DNA of 57,539 bases from Clostridiales bacterium (GTDB lineage Bacteria; Bacillota; Clostridia; Peptostreptococcales; Anaerovoracaceae), in NCBI GenBank assembly GCA_022773945.1, contig JALFNS010000031.1, positions 1-57,539 on the forward strand, in the 5' to 3' direction. A program made the translations under genes and the position numbers. The notes beneath the pieces are model-generated. The model made no database searches, was not told the DNA's origin, and saw only the letters and a program-made list of their open reading frames with translations. Below are positions 17,127-26,046 of this stretch, one piece after another. Within the stretch, counting starts at the first letter, position 1, and each line of letters begins with the position of its first letter.

Positions 17127-17165
17127 TTTTCTGTCCTTTCACCGCGTTTTTTTCGCTATAACGGA

Positions 17166-17194
17166 ATTGTAGTTTATAATAACAAAAAAGTCAA
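17166..17194 (-). promoter_or_regulatory. Promoter of the alanyl-tRNA editing gene
   Basis: Read on the minus strand, TTGACT (complement of 17189-17194) and TACAAT (complement of 17166-17171) lie 17 bp apart, followed by an AGGACAG-type ribosome site before the ATG at 17126. Confidence 0.6.
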
Positions 17195-17202
17195 TTTAGT
17201 CG

Positions 17203-17231
17203 TTGGTAAAAGATAATATTTGAGTTATAAT
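17203..17231 (+). promoter_or_regulatory. Strong promoter-like site before a small open frame
   Basis: TTGGTA (17203-17208) and TATAAT (17226-17231) are spaced by 17 bp on the plus strand, divergent from the alaX promoter. Transcription would start near 17238, eight bases before the ATG at 17246. Confidence 0.5.
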
Positions 17232-17245
17232 GTTGTTGTGTAGTA

Positions 17246-17353
17246 ATGAATAGAAGCAAAGCATGCGGCAAAAAAGCCGAAAAGCACTGGAAATTCACGG
17301 TTCCTGAAGATTTTGCAAAAATATTAAAGGTGACTAATAAAACCTGTGGATAA
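17246..17353 (+). CDS. Possible 35-residue peptide, unknown function
   Basis: A small open frame of 35 codons, lysine-rich, with two cysteines near its ends (KACGKK at residue 6-11 and KTCG at the C-terminus). It lies just behind a good promoter, but no ribosome binding site is visible, so translation would be leaderless or absent. Its stop codon lies inside the first DnaA-box-like site. I do not recognise it. It may equally be the 5' part of a small RNA. Confidence 0.25.
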   Translation: MNRSKACGKKAEKHWKFTVPEDFAKILKVTNKTCG

Positions 17354-17475
17354 AATCGTATTTAAAATAATACTTGACAGGTAAAACCGTTGGAATTTCA
17401 ACAATAGTAAATTTTTGGTTATACACAGGGGGGTTTGGATAAGATTGTATACAATCTGAAATAACTTGTGGATAA
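17345..17475. other. Cluster of DnaA-box-like sites with central palindrome
   Basis: Three exact matches to the DnaA box TTATNCACA occur in 131 bp: complement at 17345-17353, direct at 17419-17427 (TTATACACA), and complement at 17467-17475. A fourth site at 17434-17442 matches 8 of 9 in complement. A perfect 16-bp palindrome, AGATTGTATACAATCT, sits at 17442-17457 between boxes. The region is A+T-rich and intergenic, between alaX and an araC gene. dnaA and dnaN are not in the window, so this may be a DnaA-titration or regulatory locus rather than oriC. Confidence 0.55.
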
Positions 17476-17565
17476 GTGCCAAAAAGCCTAAAAAATCGAG
17501 GTTTGACCTTGTTGAACCATATATTGGATATTGGCGGCTGAAGTGAATGAGCGGAGAGTGTGATT

Positions 17566-19101
17566 ATGCTTAAAGAAAAAATTATGTACAAGGAAGAATT
17601 GCCAATAAATGTAATTACGGCCAACATTGACGAGTATCCTATTCACTTTCATGATGATATGGAGGTCGTCTATGTGCTGGAGGGCAGTATTACCTTGCGG
17701 AACGGTTACTATACATACAATCTCAAACAGGGCGACATATTCATTATAAACGACAGAGAGATGCACAGCTTCCAGAATACGGGAGAGGATAATATGGTCA
17801 TGATGCTCCAGATGGATCTGGCCTACTTCTCCAGATATTACGAAAGCCTGAAGAACAATTTCTTCGTTACGGATATGGAGGATGACAGTGACGAGAGCCT
17901 GGAGGTTCTGAAGACCATAATGGCCCGCATAATGATGGAGATTCTCCAGAAGGGATACGGCTACGAGCACAAGGTAATTGAGAGTACCCACAACCTTATC
18001 GCCTGCCTTATGTCGGATTTTCAGTACTTCGTCATGGAGGACGGCAAGTTCAAGAACGAATCCAGAAACAAAGGCAACAAGATTCTGGCCGGCCGTCTCA
18101 ACAGAATCACCGACTATATGTATGACAACTACAACAGGAAGCTGACGCTCAACGAGATTGCCGAGAGAGAGCACCTGAGCATATACTACCTGTCACATAT
18201 AATAAAAGAAGCTACAGGACTGAGCTTCCAGGATCTCCTCAGCTATATCAGAGTCGAGGAGTCGGAGAAGCTGCTTCTGGGTACGAACAAGAAGATAGGG
18301 GCCATCGCTGAGGAGACAGGTTTCTCCGCGGTCAGATACTATATCAAGCATTTCGAGCACTGGTTCGGCATGCATCCGCTGGAATACAGGAAGCAGTATA
18401 TAGGTAAGATAATAAGCCGCGAGATTGAGGCCAAGTACACCAGGTGCACTCCTGCCAAGATCGAGGAGGCTATAAGACGTCAGGTGAAGGGCGTTTATGC
18501 CGATTATGTGGACAAGATGAAGATAAAGCCTGTAATCGTGGACGTGGACGTATATGACGATTATGCTGAAATTCTCCACGAGACCCCTGAACTGGCGGAG
18601 ATAATGAGCAGAGAGGTGAACAGCGTTCTGGCAGGCCCGTACAACATGCTCATGTCGCTGGGCGAGAATCTCATAGCCTGCGGAAGCAACTATATAGTTA
18701 CAACCAAGTGCCATTTCCCGGGACCGCTGACCAGCCTGAGCATTCTCGTATATAACTTCGATGAGAACATAAACAAAGCCCTCAGACGTATAGGCTCCGC
18801 CTCCGACCTTCTCAGAGTGGTCAGAAATTACGACGGCGAGTCGGAGTTTCTGATTCGCTGCACCGGTCTTTCTGGTGATTTCAGAGTGCTCAGATGCCGT
18901 CTGGAGAAGGAGAATATAATAAGCAGAATAGAAGATGCGGGCCGTCAGACGGGAGATGACAGCGAGAGAAGCGCGCTTGTAAACAGATTCATGACGGAAC
19001 CTTCGGTATCATCGGCGGTCAGCACAAGCTCGGATGCCATGAGTATACGTACAATTTTCAAAGGCATAGGAGCAGAACTTATCCTCATAGACAGCAAATA
19101 A
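17566..19101 (+). CDS. AraC-family transcriptional regulator with cupin sensor
   Basis: A 511-residue regulator. The N-terminal cupin (about 1-110; HFHDDMEVVYVLEG) is the likely ligand sensor. Two helix-turn-helix motifs follow (about 175-275; LTLNEIAEREHLSIYYLSHIIKEATG and the conserved IGAIAEETGFS). A large C-terminal domain (about 310-511) resembles the extra domain seen in some YesN-like or xylosidase-linked AraC proteins. I choose the ATG at 17566 because GGAG lies nine bases upstream, rather than a GTG at 17560. The gene is followed after 113 bp by the saccharopine-dehydrogenase-family gene, its most likely target. The effector is unknown. Confidence 0.82.
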   Translation: MLKEKIMYKEELPINVITANIDEYPIHFHDDMEVVYVLEGSITLRNGYYTYNLKQGDIFIINDREMHSFQNTGEDNMVMMLQMDLAYFSRYYESLKNNFFVTDMEDDSDESLEVLKTIMARIMMEILQKGYGYEHKVIESTHNLIACLMSDFQYFVMEDGKFKNESRNKGNKILAGRLNRITDYMYDNYNRKLTLNEIAEREHLSIYYLSHIIKEATGLSFQDLLSYIRVEESEKLLLGTNKKIGAIAEETGFSAVRYYIKHFEHWFGMHPLEYRKQYIGKIISREIEAKYTRCTPAKIEEAIRRQVKGVYADYVDKMKIKPVIVDVDVYDDYAEILHETPELAEIMSREVNSVLAGPYNMLMSLGENLIACGSNYIVTTKCHFPGPLTSLSILVYNFDENINKALRRIGSASDLLRVVRNYDGESEFLIRCTGLSGDFRVLRCRLEKENIISRIEDAGRQTGDDSERSALVNRFMTEPSVSSAVSTSSDAMSIRTIFKGIGAELILIDSK

Positions 19102-19126
19102 GTATTATTATAGAACAAGTTGATTG

Positions 19127-19155
19127 TTGAAATTGTCTGATAAAAGGAATAATAT
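19127..19155 (+). promoter_or_regulatory. Promoter of the saccharopine-dehydrogenase-like gene
   Basis: TTGAAA (19127-19132) and TAATAT (19150-19155) are 17 bp apart, leaving a leader of about 50 nt before the ATG at 19215 with GGAGG ahead of it. Confidence 0.55.
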
Positions 19156-19214
19156 TTTTGTATCAGAGAAAGGAAAACTAGGTTTTTCGAATAATAGTTT
19201 ATGGAGGTAGAAAG

Positions 19215-20501
19215 ATGAAATTACTTATTATCGGAGCCGGTGGAGTAGGAACTTCAGCAGCTAAAATTATCGAGAGAGCCGGTAAGGAAGGCGATTGGGC
19301 TGAGAAAGTTGTAGTAGCTGACTATGACAAGGCCAGAGCTGAGAAGGTTGCCAACGAAATCTGCGGCGGCGGCAAGTTCGTTCCTGCACAGATCAACGCT
19401 ATGGACCCTGCAAGCATCAAGGCAGTAGTAGAGGAGCACGGATGTGATTTCGCTATGAACGCATGCGACCCTAGAATGAACGAGACTATCTTTGACACTT
19501 GCCTCGAGCTGAAGATCGGATATCTTGACTGCGCTATGACTCTTGGTAAAGAGCACCCTGAGAAGCCTTATGAGCTGACTAACGTTAAGCTCGGTGACTA
19601 CCAGTTCTCAAAGCAGAAGGAATGGGAAGCATCCGGCAAGATCGCAGTATGCGGATCAGGTGTTGAGCCTGGTATGGCTGACGTATTCGCTAAGTATGCT
19701 CAGAAGCATCTCTTTGACAAGATTGACAGAGTTGACGTTCGTGACGGCGACAACTATGGAAATACTGATTCAGACTTCGGTTTCTCCGTATGGACAACTA
19801 TCGAAGAATGTCTGCAGCCACCTGTAATCTGGGAAAAGAACGAAGAGTATCCTGATGGACACTGGTTCTGTACTGATCACTTCTCAGAACCTGAAGTATT
19901 CAACTTCCCTGGCGGAATCGGCGACGTAGAAGTTGTAAACGTAGAGCACGAAGAAGTACTCCTCGTACCTAGAGAAATCGACTGTAACAGAGTTACATTC
20001 AAGTATGGCGTTCCTGCTGACTTCAGAGCTAAGCTGAAGGTTCTCTTCGAGTATGGCCTCTCCGACAAGAAGACTAAGATCAAGGTTGGCGACAGCGAGA
20101 TTACTCCTAGAGATTTCGTATGTAAGGTTATCCCTTCACCGGTTGATGCTACAACTACAATGACTGGTAAGGGCTGTGCCGGAACTTGGGTAACAGGATG
20201 GAAAGACGGAAAGTACAGATCAGTTTACCTCTATCAGGTTGCTGACAACCAGGAATGCATCAAGAAGTACACCACTAACTCAGTAGTTGCTCAGACTGCA
20301 GTAGGTCCTGTAATCATGATGGAACTTATCGCTAAGGGAATCTGGAACGATGCCGGAGCATGGGGTCCGGAGCACTTCGATCCAGATCCGTTCGTAGAGA
20401 GACTGGCTAAGTATGAATTCCCTGCAGGAATCAAGGAAATGGATTCAGAGTATGCTGACGAGTTAAACGAGAAGGCATTCCTGGATGCAGTTTCAAAATA
20501 A
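19215..20501 (+). CDS. Saccharopine dehydrogenase family protein
   Basis: A 428-residue cytoplasmic oxidoreductase. The N-terminal Rossmann fold has GAGGVGTSAAKII at residues 7-19 and an acidic residue after strand two (VVADYDKARAEKV), favouring NAD(H). The C-terminal saccharopine-dehydrogenase-type domain includes GSGVEPGMADVFAKYA near 146. It could be saccharopine dehydrogenase, carboxynorspermidine dehydrogenase or another lysine-related enzyme; no neighbour settles this. Codon use is visibly different from neighbours (mainly CCT, GCT, GTA, AGA), the pattern of a highly expressed gene. It has its own promoter and a strong terminator and is probably controlled by the upstream AraC protein. 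Confidence 0.8.
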   Translation: MKLLIIGAGGVGTSAAKIIERAGKEGDWAEKVVVADYDKARAEKVANEICGGGKFVPAQINAMDPASIKAVVEEHGCDFAMNACDPRMNETIFDTCLELKIGYLDCAMTLGKEHPEKPYELTNVKLGDYQFSKQKEWEASGKIAVCGSGVEPGMADVFAKYAQKHLFDKIDRVDVRDGDNYGNTDSDFGFSVWTTIEECLQPPVIWEKNEEYPDGHWFCTDHFSEPEVFNFPGGIGDVEVVNVEHEEVLLVPREIDCNRVTFKYGVPADFRAKLKVLFEYGLSDKKTKIKVGDSEITPRDFVCKVIPSPVDATTTMTGKGCAGTWVTGWKDGKYRSVYLYQVADNQECIKKYTTNSVVAQTAVGPVIMMELIAKGIWNDAGAWGPEHFDPDPFVERLAKYEFPAGIKEMDSEYADELNEKAFLDAVSK

Positions 20502-20534
20502 GCTGACCCGATAATTTGAGCCATAAGCTTTCAG

Positions 20535-20563
20535 AGGCTGTCGCATTACGCGGCAGCCTTTTT
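20535..20563 (+). terminator. Rho-independent terminator
   Basis: AGGCTGTCGC (20535-20544) pairs with GCGGCAGCCT (20550-20559) around a 5-nt loop, followed by a T run to 20563. It ends the single-gene unit before it. Confidence 0.85.
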
Positions 20564-20583
20564 GTAATGCATTATTTTCGAGT

Positions 20584-20731
20584 TTATGATATGGTGGCTT
20601 GGCTTGCCTTCCGACGAAGTGTGCAGCTGCTGATTCTTCAACGCAGGCTTATTGTTACAATGGCTATGCGATATGGAAACGCAGCTGTATCCTTGCCGGA
20701 GGACAAGTCAAGCCATCTGATATACATGAAG
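20584..20731. repeat. Imperfect palindrome F3 (foldback)
   Basis: The left arm (GGTGGCTTGGCTTG, then CTTCCGACGAAG, then GCAGCTGC) is complementary to the right arm (GCAGCTGTATCCTTG, CCGGAGG, then CAAGTCAAGCCATC) over about 50 bp with small bulges. The apex includes ATTG-TTA-CAAT. No open frame exists. Like F1 it lies immediately before a TTCTGACAA array. A GC-rich hairpin (GCCGC-CTTC-GCGGC) follows near 20752-20765. Confidence 0.65.
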
Positions 20732-20815
20732 ATAAAGTACAGCAGCGCGGCCGCCGCCTTCGCGGCAGCCTCGGGATAGATGATGAGACATCGAAAGGTC
20801 TTTGCTTGAAGCGAT

Positions 20816-21097
20816 TTCTGACAAAAACAACAAAATCGCGCCCCTCCTTGTCAGAACTCCGGTACGGGTTCCGCTGAATTCTGACAAAATATTAATGATA
20901 AGGGGATGCGTTGTCAGAACAGCGGAGGGTAACAGGGCAGATTCCTCCCGACTCTCCCCGCGATTCATACTCCGGCACTTCCGCAGGTCGGTTTTTCTGA
21001 CAAAGTATATTGCGATTCCTCGGTTCTTGTCAGAAAATCCCTCAACTTAGTCTCAGAGTCTGACAAAATATTTGTGAGGGCATAGGTTTTGTCAGAA
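20816..21097. repeat. Spaced inverted-repeat array A2 (TTCTGACAA word)
   Basis: Four units TTCTGACAA, 22-23 bp, TTGTCAGAA lie at 20816-20856, 20879-20919, 20995-21035 and 21058-21097. Seven of eight words are perfect and one has a single change (GTCTGACAA). Word starts fall at 20816, 20848, 20879, 20911, 20995, 21027, 21058 and 21089, that is steps of 32, 31, 32, 84, 32, 31 and 31, giving a 63-bp repeat period in both halves. Cores differ, but most begin with AA(A/T). The array ends 76 bp before the leu promoter. Confidence 0.8.
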
Positions 21098-21172
21098 ATT
21101 GCCTTAGGCTTTTCAATGATAAATGAACAGGCACAATACAAATAACAATTTGTAAAAATCGTACAAATTTTG

Positions 21173-21201
21173 TTGACAAGATTTGTTAAATTGTCTAAAA
21201 T
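21173..21201 (+). promoter_or_regulatory. Promoter of the leu operon
   Basis: TTGACA (21173-21178) and TAAAAT (21196-21201) are 17 bp apart. Transcription would start near 21209 and run through the T-box leader. Confidence 0.75.
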
Positions 21202-21208
21202 AGTTATG

Positions 21209-21463
21209 CAAGGTTTAAATACAATATAATACAGATGCGATGAACGGAATAAATTCAGCTTTGGTATTTCAGAGAGCAGCCGGTGGGTGTGAGGCTGTAT
21301 ACGGAGCCGGATGTCTCACCCGGGAGCATGAAACTTAAAGCGGGCGTGTAGTCCTGCCGGAGAAGGAATGCCGGCAGCGGGAAGACCGAAAGAGCACGCC
21401 AATAAGAGTGGTACCGCGGAAGCCAAGGCCTTCGTCTCTTAGTGGGATGAAGGCGTATTTTTT
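21209..21463 (+). promoter_or_regulatory. T-box leader, leucine-specific
   Basis: A tRNA-sensing transcription attenuator. The T-box sequence GTGGTACCGCGG is at 21408-21419. It is followed by the terminator GCCTTCGTC (21428-21436) pairing with GATGAAGGC (21446-21454) and an interrupted T run to 21463. Stem I contains AGAGAGCA and a GGGTGTGAG/CTCACCC helix. The specifier loop has CTT, a leucine codon, at 21334-21336 just before the closing AAAGC helix. Uncharged tRNA-Leu would disrupt the terminator and allow expression of leuACDB. The 5' boundary is approximate. Confidence 0.88.
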
Positions 21464-21473
21464 AGGAGGAAAG

Positions 21474-23174
21474 ATGAAGAATTACACTAAGTACAGTACG
21501 GGATATTTCCCTGTAGGACCGGAATACAACGACTGGGTAAAAAAAGACCATATTGAGAAAGCGCCTCGCTGGTGCAGCGTGGACCTGAGAGACGGCAACC
21601 AGGCGCTGATTGTTCCGATGAGTCTTGAAGAAAAGGTGGAGTTCTTTAGTTTCCTGGTAAAGCTGGGGTTTAAGGAAATAGAAGTGGGATTTCCTGCCGC
21701 ATCGAGAACGGAATACAGTTTCCTCAGGAAGCTTATAGAAGAGGATCTGATTCCTGACGATGTTACCGTACAGGTGCTCACTCAGTCAAGAGAGCATATA
21801 ATCAAGAGAACCTTCGAAGCGCTGGAGGGAGCCAAGAGTGCGGTGGTACATCTTTACAACTCCACTTCACTGGCCCAGAGACAGCAGGTGTTCAGGAAGG
21901 AAAAACCTGAGATTATAGAGATAGCCGAGAAGGGCGCCCGCCTCATCAAGGAGTACGCGGCCAAGTATCCGGAAACGAAATTCTCCTTCGAGTATTCACC
22001 GGAGAGCTTCACGGGAACGGAAATGGATTTTGCGGCTGAAATATGTAACGCCGTAATAGATATCTGGGAGCCGACACCGGACAACAAGGTCATCATAAAC
22101 CTGCCGGCGACAGTGGCCATGTCCATGCCTCACGTGTACGCGTCACAGATCGAGTATATGTGCAAAAACATGAATAACAGAGAAAACCTCATCGTTTCCC
22201 TTCACCCGCACAATGACAGAGGAACGGCTGTTGCCGATGCCGAGCTGGGCGTTCTGGCCGGCGGCGACAGAATCGAGGGAACACTCTTCGGCAACGGAGA
22301 GAGAACAGGTAACGTTGACATAATTACTCTGGCCATGAACATGTTCTCCCACGGAGTCGACCCTGAGCTTGACTTCTCCAACATGCCTGAGATAGTAGAG
22401 AAGTACGAGAAGTATACGGACATCAAGGTTCATCCGAGACAGCCGTACGGCGGACAGCTTGTGTTCGCTGCGTTCTCCGGTTCGCATCAGGATGCTATAG
22501 CCAAGGGAATGAAGTGGCGCAGAGAGGTTACGCCGGACAAGTGGTCCGTGCCTTATCTGCCGATCGATCCGGAGGATGTGGGCAGAGAGTACGAGGCTGA
22601 TGTTATCAGAATCAACAGCCAGTCGGGCAAAGGCGGCATAGCCTACATCATGGAGCACAACTTCGGCTACACTATCCCTATGCAGATGAGAGAAGAGCTG
22701 GGTTACATGGTCAAGGATATTTCCGACAGGAGACACAAGGAGCTTTCGCCGGACGAAGTATACAGTGCCTTCAGCAAGGAGTACATCAACGACTTCGAGG
22801 ATATAGACGTTACTGAGGCAACCTTCGTCAGATCCGCCGACTCCAAGTCCAGTGAAGGCGTAACTGCGGAGATAAAGGTTCGTATCGCGGACAATTACTA
22901 CAACATAACGGCCACGGGTAACGGACATCTGGACGCCGTCAGCAACGGTCTCAAGAAGACGCCTTATGAATTCAACTACAACTTCATCACCTACTCGGAG
23001 CACGCACTTTCGGCGGACTCTCATTCCAAGGCGGCCGCCTATGTATGCATCGAGGGCAGGGATGAGAAACAGTACTGGGGCGTAGGTACCCATGAGGACA
23101 TAATTCTGGCATCGGTAAACGCCCTTGTCAGCGCCCTCAACAGACAGAACAAACAGGAACATTTCGTTAAATAG
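21474..23174 (+). CDS. leuA: 2-Isopropylmalate synthase, long (yeast-like) type
   Basis: Condenses acetyl-CoA with 2-oxoisovalerate, the first leucine-specific step. The 566-residue protein belongs to the longer LeuA group. The HMGL-like barrel starts with WCSVDLRDGNQAL (about 33-45) and carries metal-binding SLHPHNDRGTAVADAEL (about 242-258) and GNGERTGNVD (about 277-286). A C-terminal LeuA dimer/allosteric domain follows from about 425, the site of leucine feedback. The start at 21474 follows AGGAGGA just after the T-box terminator; an in-frame start at 21408 lies inside the T-box. Confidence 0.93.
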   Translation: MKNYTKYSTGYFPVGPEYNDWVKKDHIEKAPRWCSVDLRDGNQALIVPMSLEEKVEFFSFLVKLGFKEIEVGFPAASRTEYSFLRKLIEEDLIPDDVTVQVLTQSREHIIKRTFEALEGAKSAVVHLYNSTSLAQRQQVFRKEKPEIIEIAEKGARLIKEYAAKYPETKFSFEYSPESFTGTEMDFAAEICNAVIDIWEPTPDNKVIINLPATVAMSMPHVYASQIEYMCKNMNNRENLIVSLHPHNDRGTAVADAELGVLAGGDRIEGTLFGNGERTGNVDIITLAMNMFSHGVDPELDFSNMPEIVEKYEKYTDIKVHPRQPYGGQLVFAAFSGSHQDAIAKGMKWRREVTPDKWSVPYLPIDPEDVGREYEADVIRINSQSGKGGIAYIMEHNFGYTIPMQMREELGYMVKDISDRRHKELSPDEVYSAFSKEYINDFEDIDVTEATFVRSADSKSSEGVTAEIKVRIADNYYNITATGNGHLDAVSNGLKKTPYEFNYNFITYSEHALSADSHSKAAAYVCIEGRDEKQYWGVGTHEDIILASVNALVSALNRQNKQEHFVK

Positions 23175-23207
23175 TTAGTACAGTTAAAAACGAGAGGAGA
23201 GATAACC

Positions 23208-24467
23208 ATGGGAATGACGATGACTCAGAAGATACTGGCGGCTCACGCCGGGCTGGACAAGGTTGAGCCGGGCCAGCTCATCAGGGCCAATCTGGATATG
23301 GTTCTGGGTAATGACATAACTACACCTGTGGCGGTGAACGAGTTTGAGAAGGCCGGATTTGACGGCATCTTCGACAAGGGGAAGATATCCCTGGTAATGG
23401 ACCATTTCACCCCTAACAAGGACATCAAGGCGGCCGAGCAGTGCAAGCAGTGCAGAGCCTTTGCGAGAAGATTCGATGTTGAGAACTTCTTCGACGTGGG
23501 CAGGATGGGTATTGAGCACGCGCTTCTGCCGGAGCAGGGAATAGTCAAGGCGGGCGACTGCATCATCGGTGCCGACTCGCATACCTGCACATACGGTGCT
23601 CTGGGCGCGTTTTCCACGGGAGTGGGAAGCACGGACATGGCAGCCGGAATGGCGACGGGCCAGGCATGGTTCAAGGTGCCTGAAGCCATAAAGTTCAATC
23701 TGACCGGCAAGCTTCAGGAGAATGTTACGGGTAAGGATGTAATACTCCACATTATCGGCCTCATCGGAGTGGACGGTGCGCTTTACAAGTCGATGGAATT
23801 CGGCGGAGAAGGCGTAGCCTCTCTGTCAATGGACGACAGACTTTGCATTACCAACATGGCTATCGAGGCGGGAGCCAAGAACGGCATATTCCCTGTAGAC
23901 TCGGTGACTGAGGAGTACATGAAGGACAGAGTCAAGGGCGAATGGACAGTATACGAAGCAGATGAAGACGCTTCATACGTTCAGGTGATAGATATCGATC
24001 TGTCATCGCTGAAGCCGACGGTTTCCTTCCCGCATCTGCCTGAGAACACGAAGACGATTGACTGCGTGGGAGATGTTCCTGTAGACCAGGTTGTAATCGG
24101 CTCCTGCACAAACGGCAGACTGGAGGATATGGAGTATGCGGCGAAGATTTTCGAAGGCCGCAAAGTCCACGACAATGTGAGAGCAATCATTATTCCTGCC
24201 ACTCAGGCAATATACAAGGAGTGTATCGCCAGAGGATATATGGACATATTCATCGATGCAGGATGCGTTGTATCTACGCCTACCTGCGGACCTTGTCTCG
24301 GAGGCCACATGGGTATCCTGGCCGAGGGTGAGAGATGCGTAGCAACCACGAACAGAAACTTCGTGGGAAGAATGGGACACGTTAAATCTGAAGTATATCT
24401 GGCAAGCCCTGTAATCGCTGCAGCATCGGCGGTTGCCGGCAGAATCGCCGGACCTGATGAGATATAG
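23208..24467 (+). CDS. leuC: 3-Isopropylmalate dehydratase large subunit
   Basis: The [4Fe-4S] subunit that isomerises 2- to 3-isopropylmalate with LeuD. At 419 residues it is the shorter, archaeal/clostridial-type LeuC. Cluster cysteines are in [11 protein letters not shown] (about 298) and [12 protein letters not shown] (about 358 and 361). AGGAGA precedes the ATG. It sits in the order leuA-C-D-B under T-box control. Confidence 0.93.
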   Translation: MGMTMTQKILAAHAGLDKVEPGQLIRANLDMVLGNDITTPVAVNEFEKAGFDGIFDKGKISLVMDHFTPNKDIKAAEQCKQCRAFARRFDVENFFDVGRMGIEHALLPEQGIVKAGDCIIGADSHTCTYGALGAFSTGVGSTDMAAGMATGQAWFKVPEAIKFNLTGKLQENVTGKDVILHIIGLIGVDGALYKSMEFGGEGVASLSMDDRLCITNMAIEAGAKNGIFPVDSVTEEYMKDRVKGEWTVYEADEDASYVQVIDIDLSSLKPTVSFPHLPENTKTIDCVGDVPVDQVVIGSCTNGRLEDMEYAAKIFEGRKVHDNVRAIIIPATQAIYKECIARGYMDIFIDAGCVVSTPTCGPCLGGHMGILAEGERCVATTNRNFVGRMGHVKSEVYLASPVIAAASAVAGRIAGPDEI

Positions 24468-24476
24468 GAGGCGGAA

Positions 24477-24959
24477 ATGAAAGCACACGGCAAAGTACAT
24501 AAATACGGTGACAATATAGATACTGACGTTATAATCCCGGCCAGATATCTGAACACGGCGGACCACAAGGAGCTGGCAAGCCACTGCATGGTGGATATCG
24601 ACGAGGATTTCGTAAACAAGGTTAAGCCCGGCGATATAATGGTGGGCGGCGAGAACTTCGGATGCGGCTCCTCCAGAGAGCATGCGCCTATAGCCATCAA
24701 GACCAGCGGCATAGACTGCGTTATAGCCAAGACCTTCGCGCGCATTTTTTACCGCAACGCAATAAATATCGGGCTGCCGATTCTGGAGTGCCCGGAGGCA
24801 GGCGAGAGAATTGAAGCGGGAGACGAGGTGTCAATAGACTTTGACAATGGTATAATAACCAACGAAACCAAGGGCGAGACCTACCGGGCTCAGCCTTTCC
24901 CGGATTTCATCAAGGAAATTATGGCTAAGGGCGGACTCATGAAGAGTCTCACTGAATAG
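24477..24959 (+). CDS. leuD: 3-Isopropylmalate dehydratase small subunit
   Basis: The 160-residue swivel-domain partner of LeuC. It shows [14 protein letters not shown] at residues 13-26 and the substrate loop [13 protein letters not shown] near 61-73. Short length matches the archaeal/clostridial LeuCD type. It lies 9 bp after leuC and 10 bp before leuB. Confidence 0.93.
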   Translation: MKAHGKVHKYGDNIDTDVIIPARYLNTADHKELASHCMVDIDEDFVNKVKPGDIMVGGENFGCGSSREHAPIAIKTSGIDCVIAKTFARIFYRNAINIGLPILECPEAGERIEAGDEVSIDFDNGIITNETKGETYRAQPFPDFIKEIMAKGGLMKSLTE

Positions 24960-24969
24960 AGGAGATAAG

Positions 24970-26040
24970 ATGAATTACAGAATAGCAGTTATACCGGGCG
25001 ACGGAATCGGCCCGGAGGTTGTGGAACAGACACTCAGAGTTCTCGATGCGGTAGGCGGGAAATACGGCCACAGCTTCGAGTACGTTAAGGCCCTGGCCGG
25101 CGGATGCGCCATCGATGAGAAGGGTGAGTGTCTGCCACAGGAAACGATTGATATATGCAAAGGCTCAGACGCAGTGCTTCTGGGCGCTGTAGGCGGATGG
25201 AAATGGGATACTCTTCCGGGTGATCAGCGTCCTGAAAGGGCTTTGCTCGGTCTCAGGAAGGAGCTCGGCCTCTTCGCCAATCTCCGTCCCGCACTTCTCT
25301 TCGACGAGCTGGCCGATGCCTGCCCGCTCAAGCCGGAAATCGTTGAGGGCGGTCTGGACATAGTGGTTGTAAGAGAGCTTACCGGAGGAATCTATTTCGG
25401 TGAAAAGGGTACGACAGACACGGATCTCGGTCCTGCCGCATACGATGTTGAACAGTATGCCGAGGGAGAGGTCAGAAGAATAGCCAAGGTTGCCTTCGAT
25501 ATGGCAATGAAGCGCGGGAAGAAGCTTACCAGCGTGGACAAGGCCAATGTTCTCGAGAGCTCGCGTCTCTGGAGAAGAGTGGTGGCTGAAGTGGCTGAGG
25601 ATTACCCTGAAGTTGAGGTCAACAATTTCTACATCGACAATGCGGCAATGCAGCTTGTGAGAAATCCTAAACAGTTCGATGTTATCGTGACCAGCAACAT
25701 CTTCGGAGATATTCTCTCAGATGAGGCCAGCATGATTACAGGTTCCATAGGAATGCTGCCGTCGGCGAGTCTGGCAGAAGGCAATTTCGGAATGTACGAG
25801 CCGGTACACGGTTCTGCGCCTGACATCGCAGGACAGAACATCGCCAATCCGATGGCGACGATTCTATCGGCTGCCATGATGCTCAGATACACCTTCGGTC
25901 TTGGCGAAGAAGCGGACTGTATAGAAAACGCTGTCAGGAAGGTCCTGGCTGACGGATGCAGAACCGCCGATATCGCCCGCGAAGGTGAGAAGGTATCGGG
26001 AACCCGTGAGACGGGAGATCTGATAGTGCAGGCGATTTAA
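24970..26040 (+). CDS. leuB: 3-Isopropylmalate dehydrogenase
   Basis: Oxidises and decarboxylates 3-isopropylmalate. The 356-residue protein has the LeuB substrate signature [21 protein letters not shown] (split here as [10 protein letters not shown] then [11 protein letters not shown], about 88-107). Metal-site aspartates are in [12 protein letters not shown] (about 239-250), and [12 protein letters not shown] near 278 with Asp after the Pro favours NAD. This contrasts with the isocitrate dehydrogenase paralogue at 2328-3455. It is the last leu gene, and array C1 begins 7 bp after its stop. Confidence 0.94.
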   Translation: MNYRIAVIPGDGIGPEVVEQTLRVLDAVGGKYGHSFEYVKALAGGCAIDEKGECLPQETIDICKGSDAVLLGAVGGWKWDTLPGDQRPERALLGLRKELGLFANLRPALLFDELADACPLKPEIVEGGLDIVVVRELTGGIYFGEKGTTDTDLGPAAYDVEQYAEGEVRRIAKVAFDMAMKRGKKLTSVDKANVLESSRLWRRVVAEVAEDYPEVEVNNFYIDNAAMQLVRNPKQFDVIVTSNIFGDILSDEASMITGSIGMLPSASLAEGNFGMYEPVHGSAPDIAGQNIANPMATILSAAMMLRYTFGLGEEADCIENAVRKVLADGCRTADIAREGEKVSGTRETGDLIVQAI

Positions 26041-26046
26041 GACATA

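Noticed and set aside
22143-23162. 339-codon minus-strand frame opposite leuA
   Set aside because: Shadow of leuA; no start signal.
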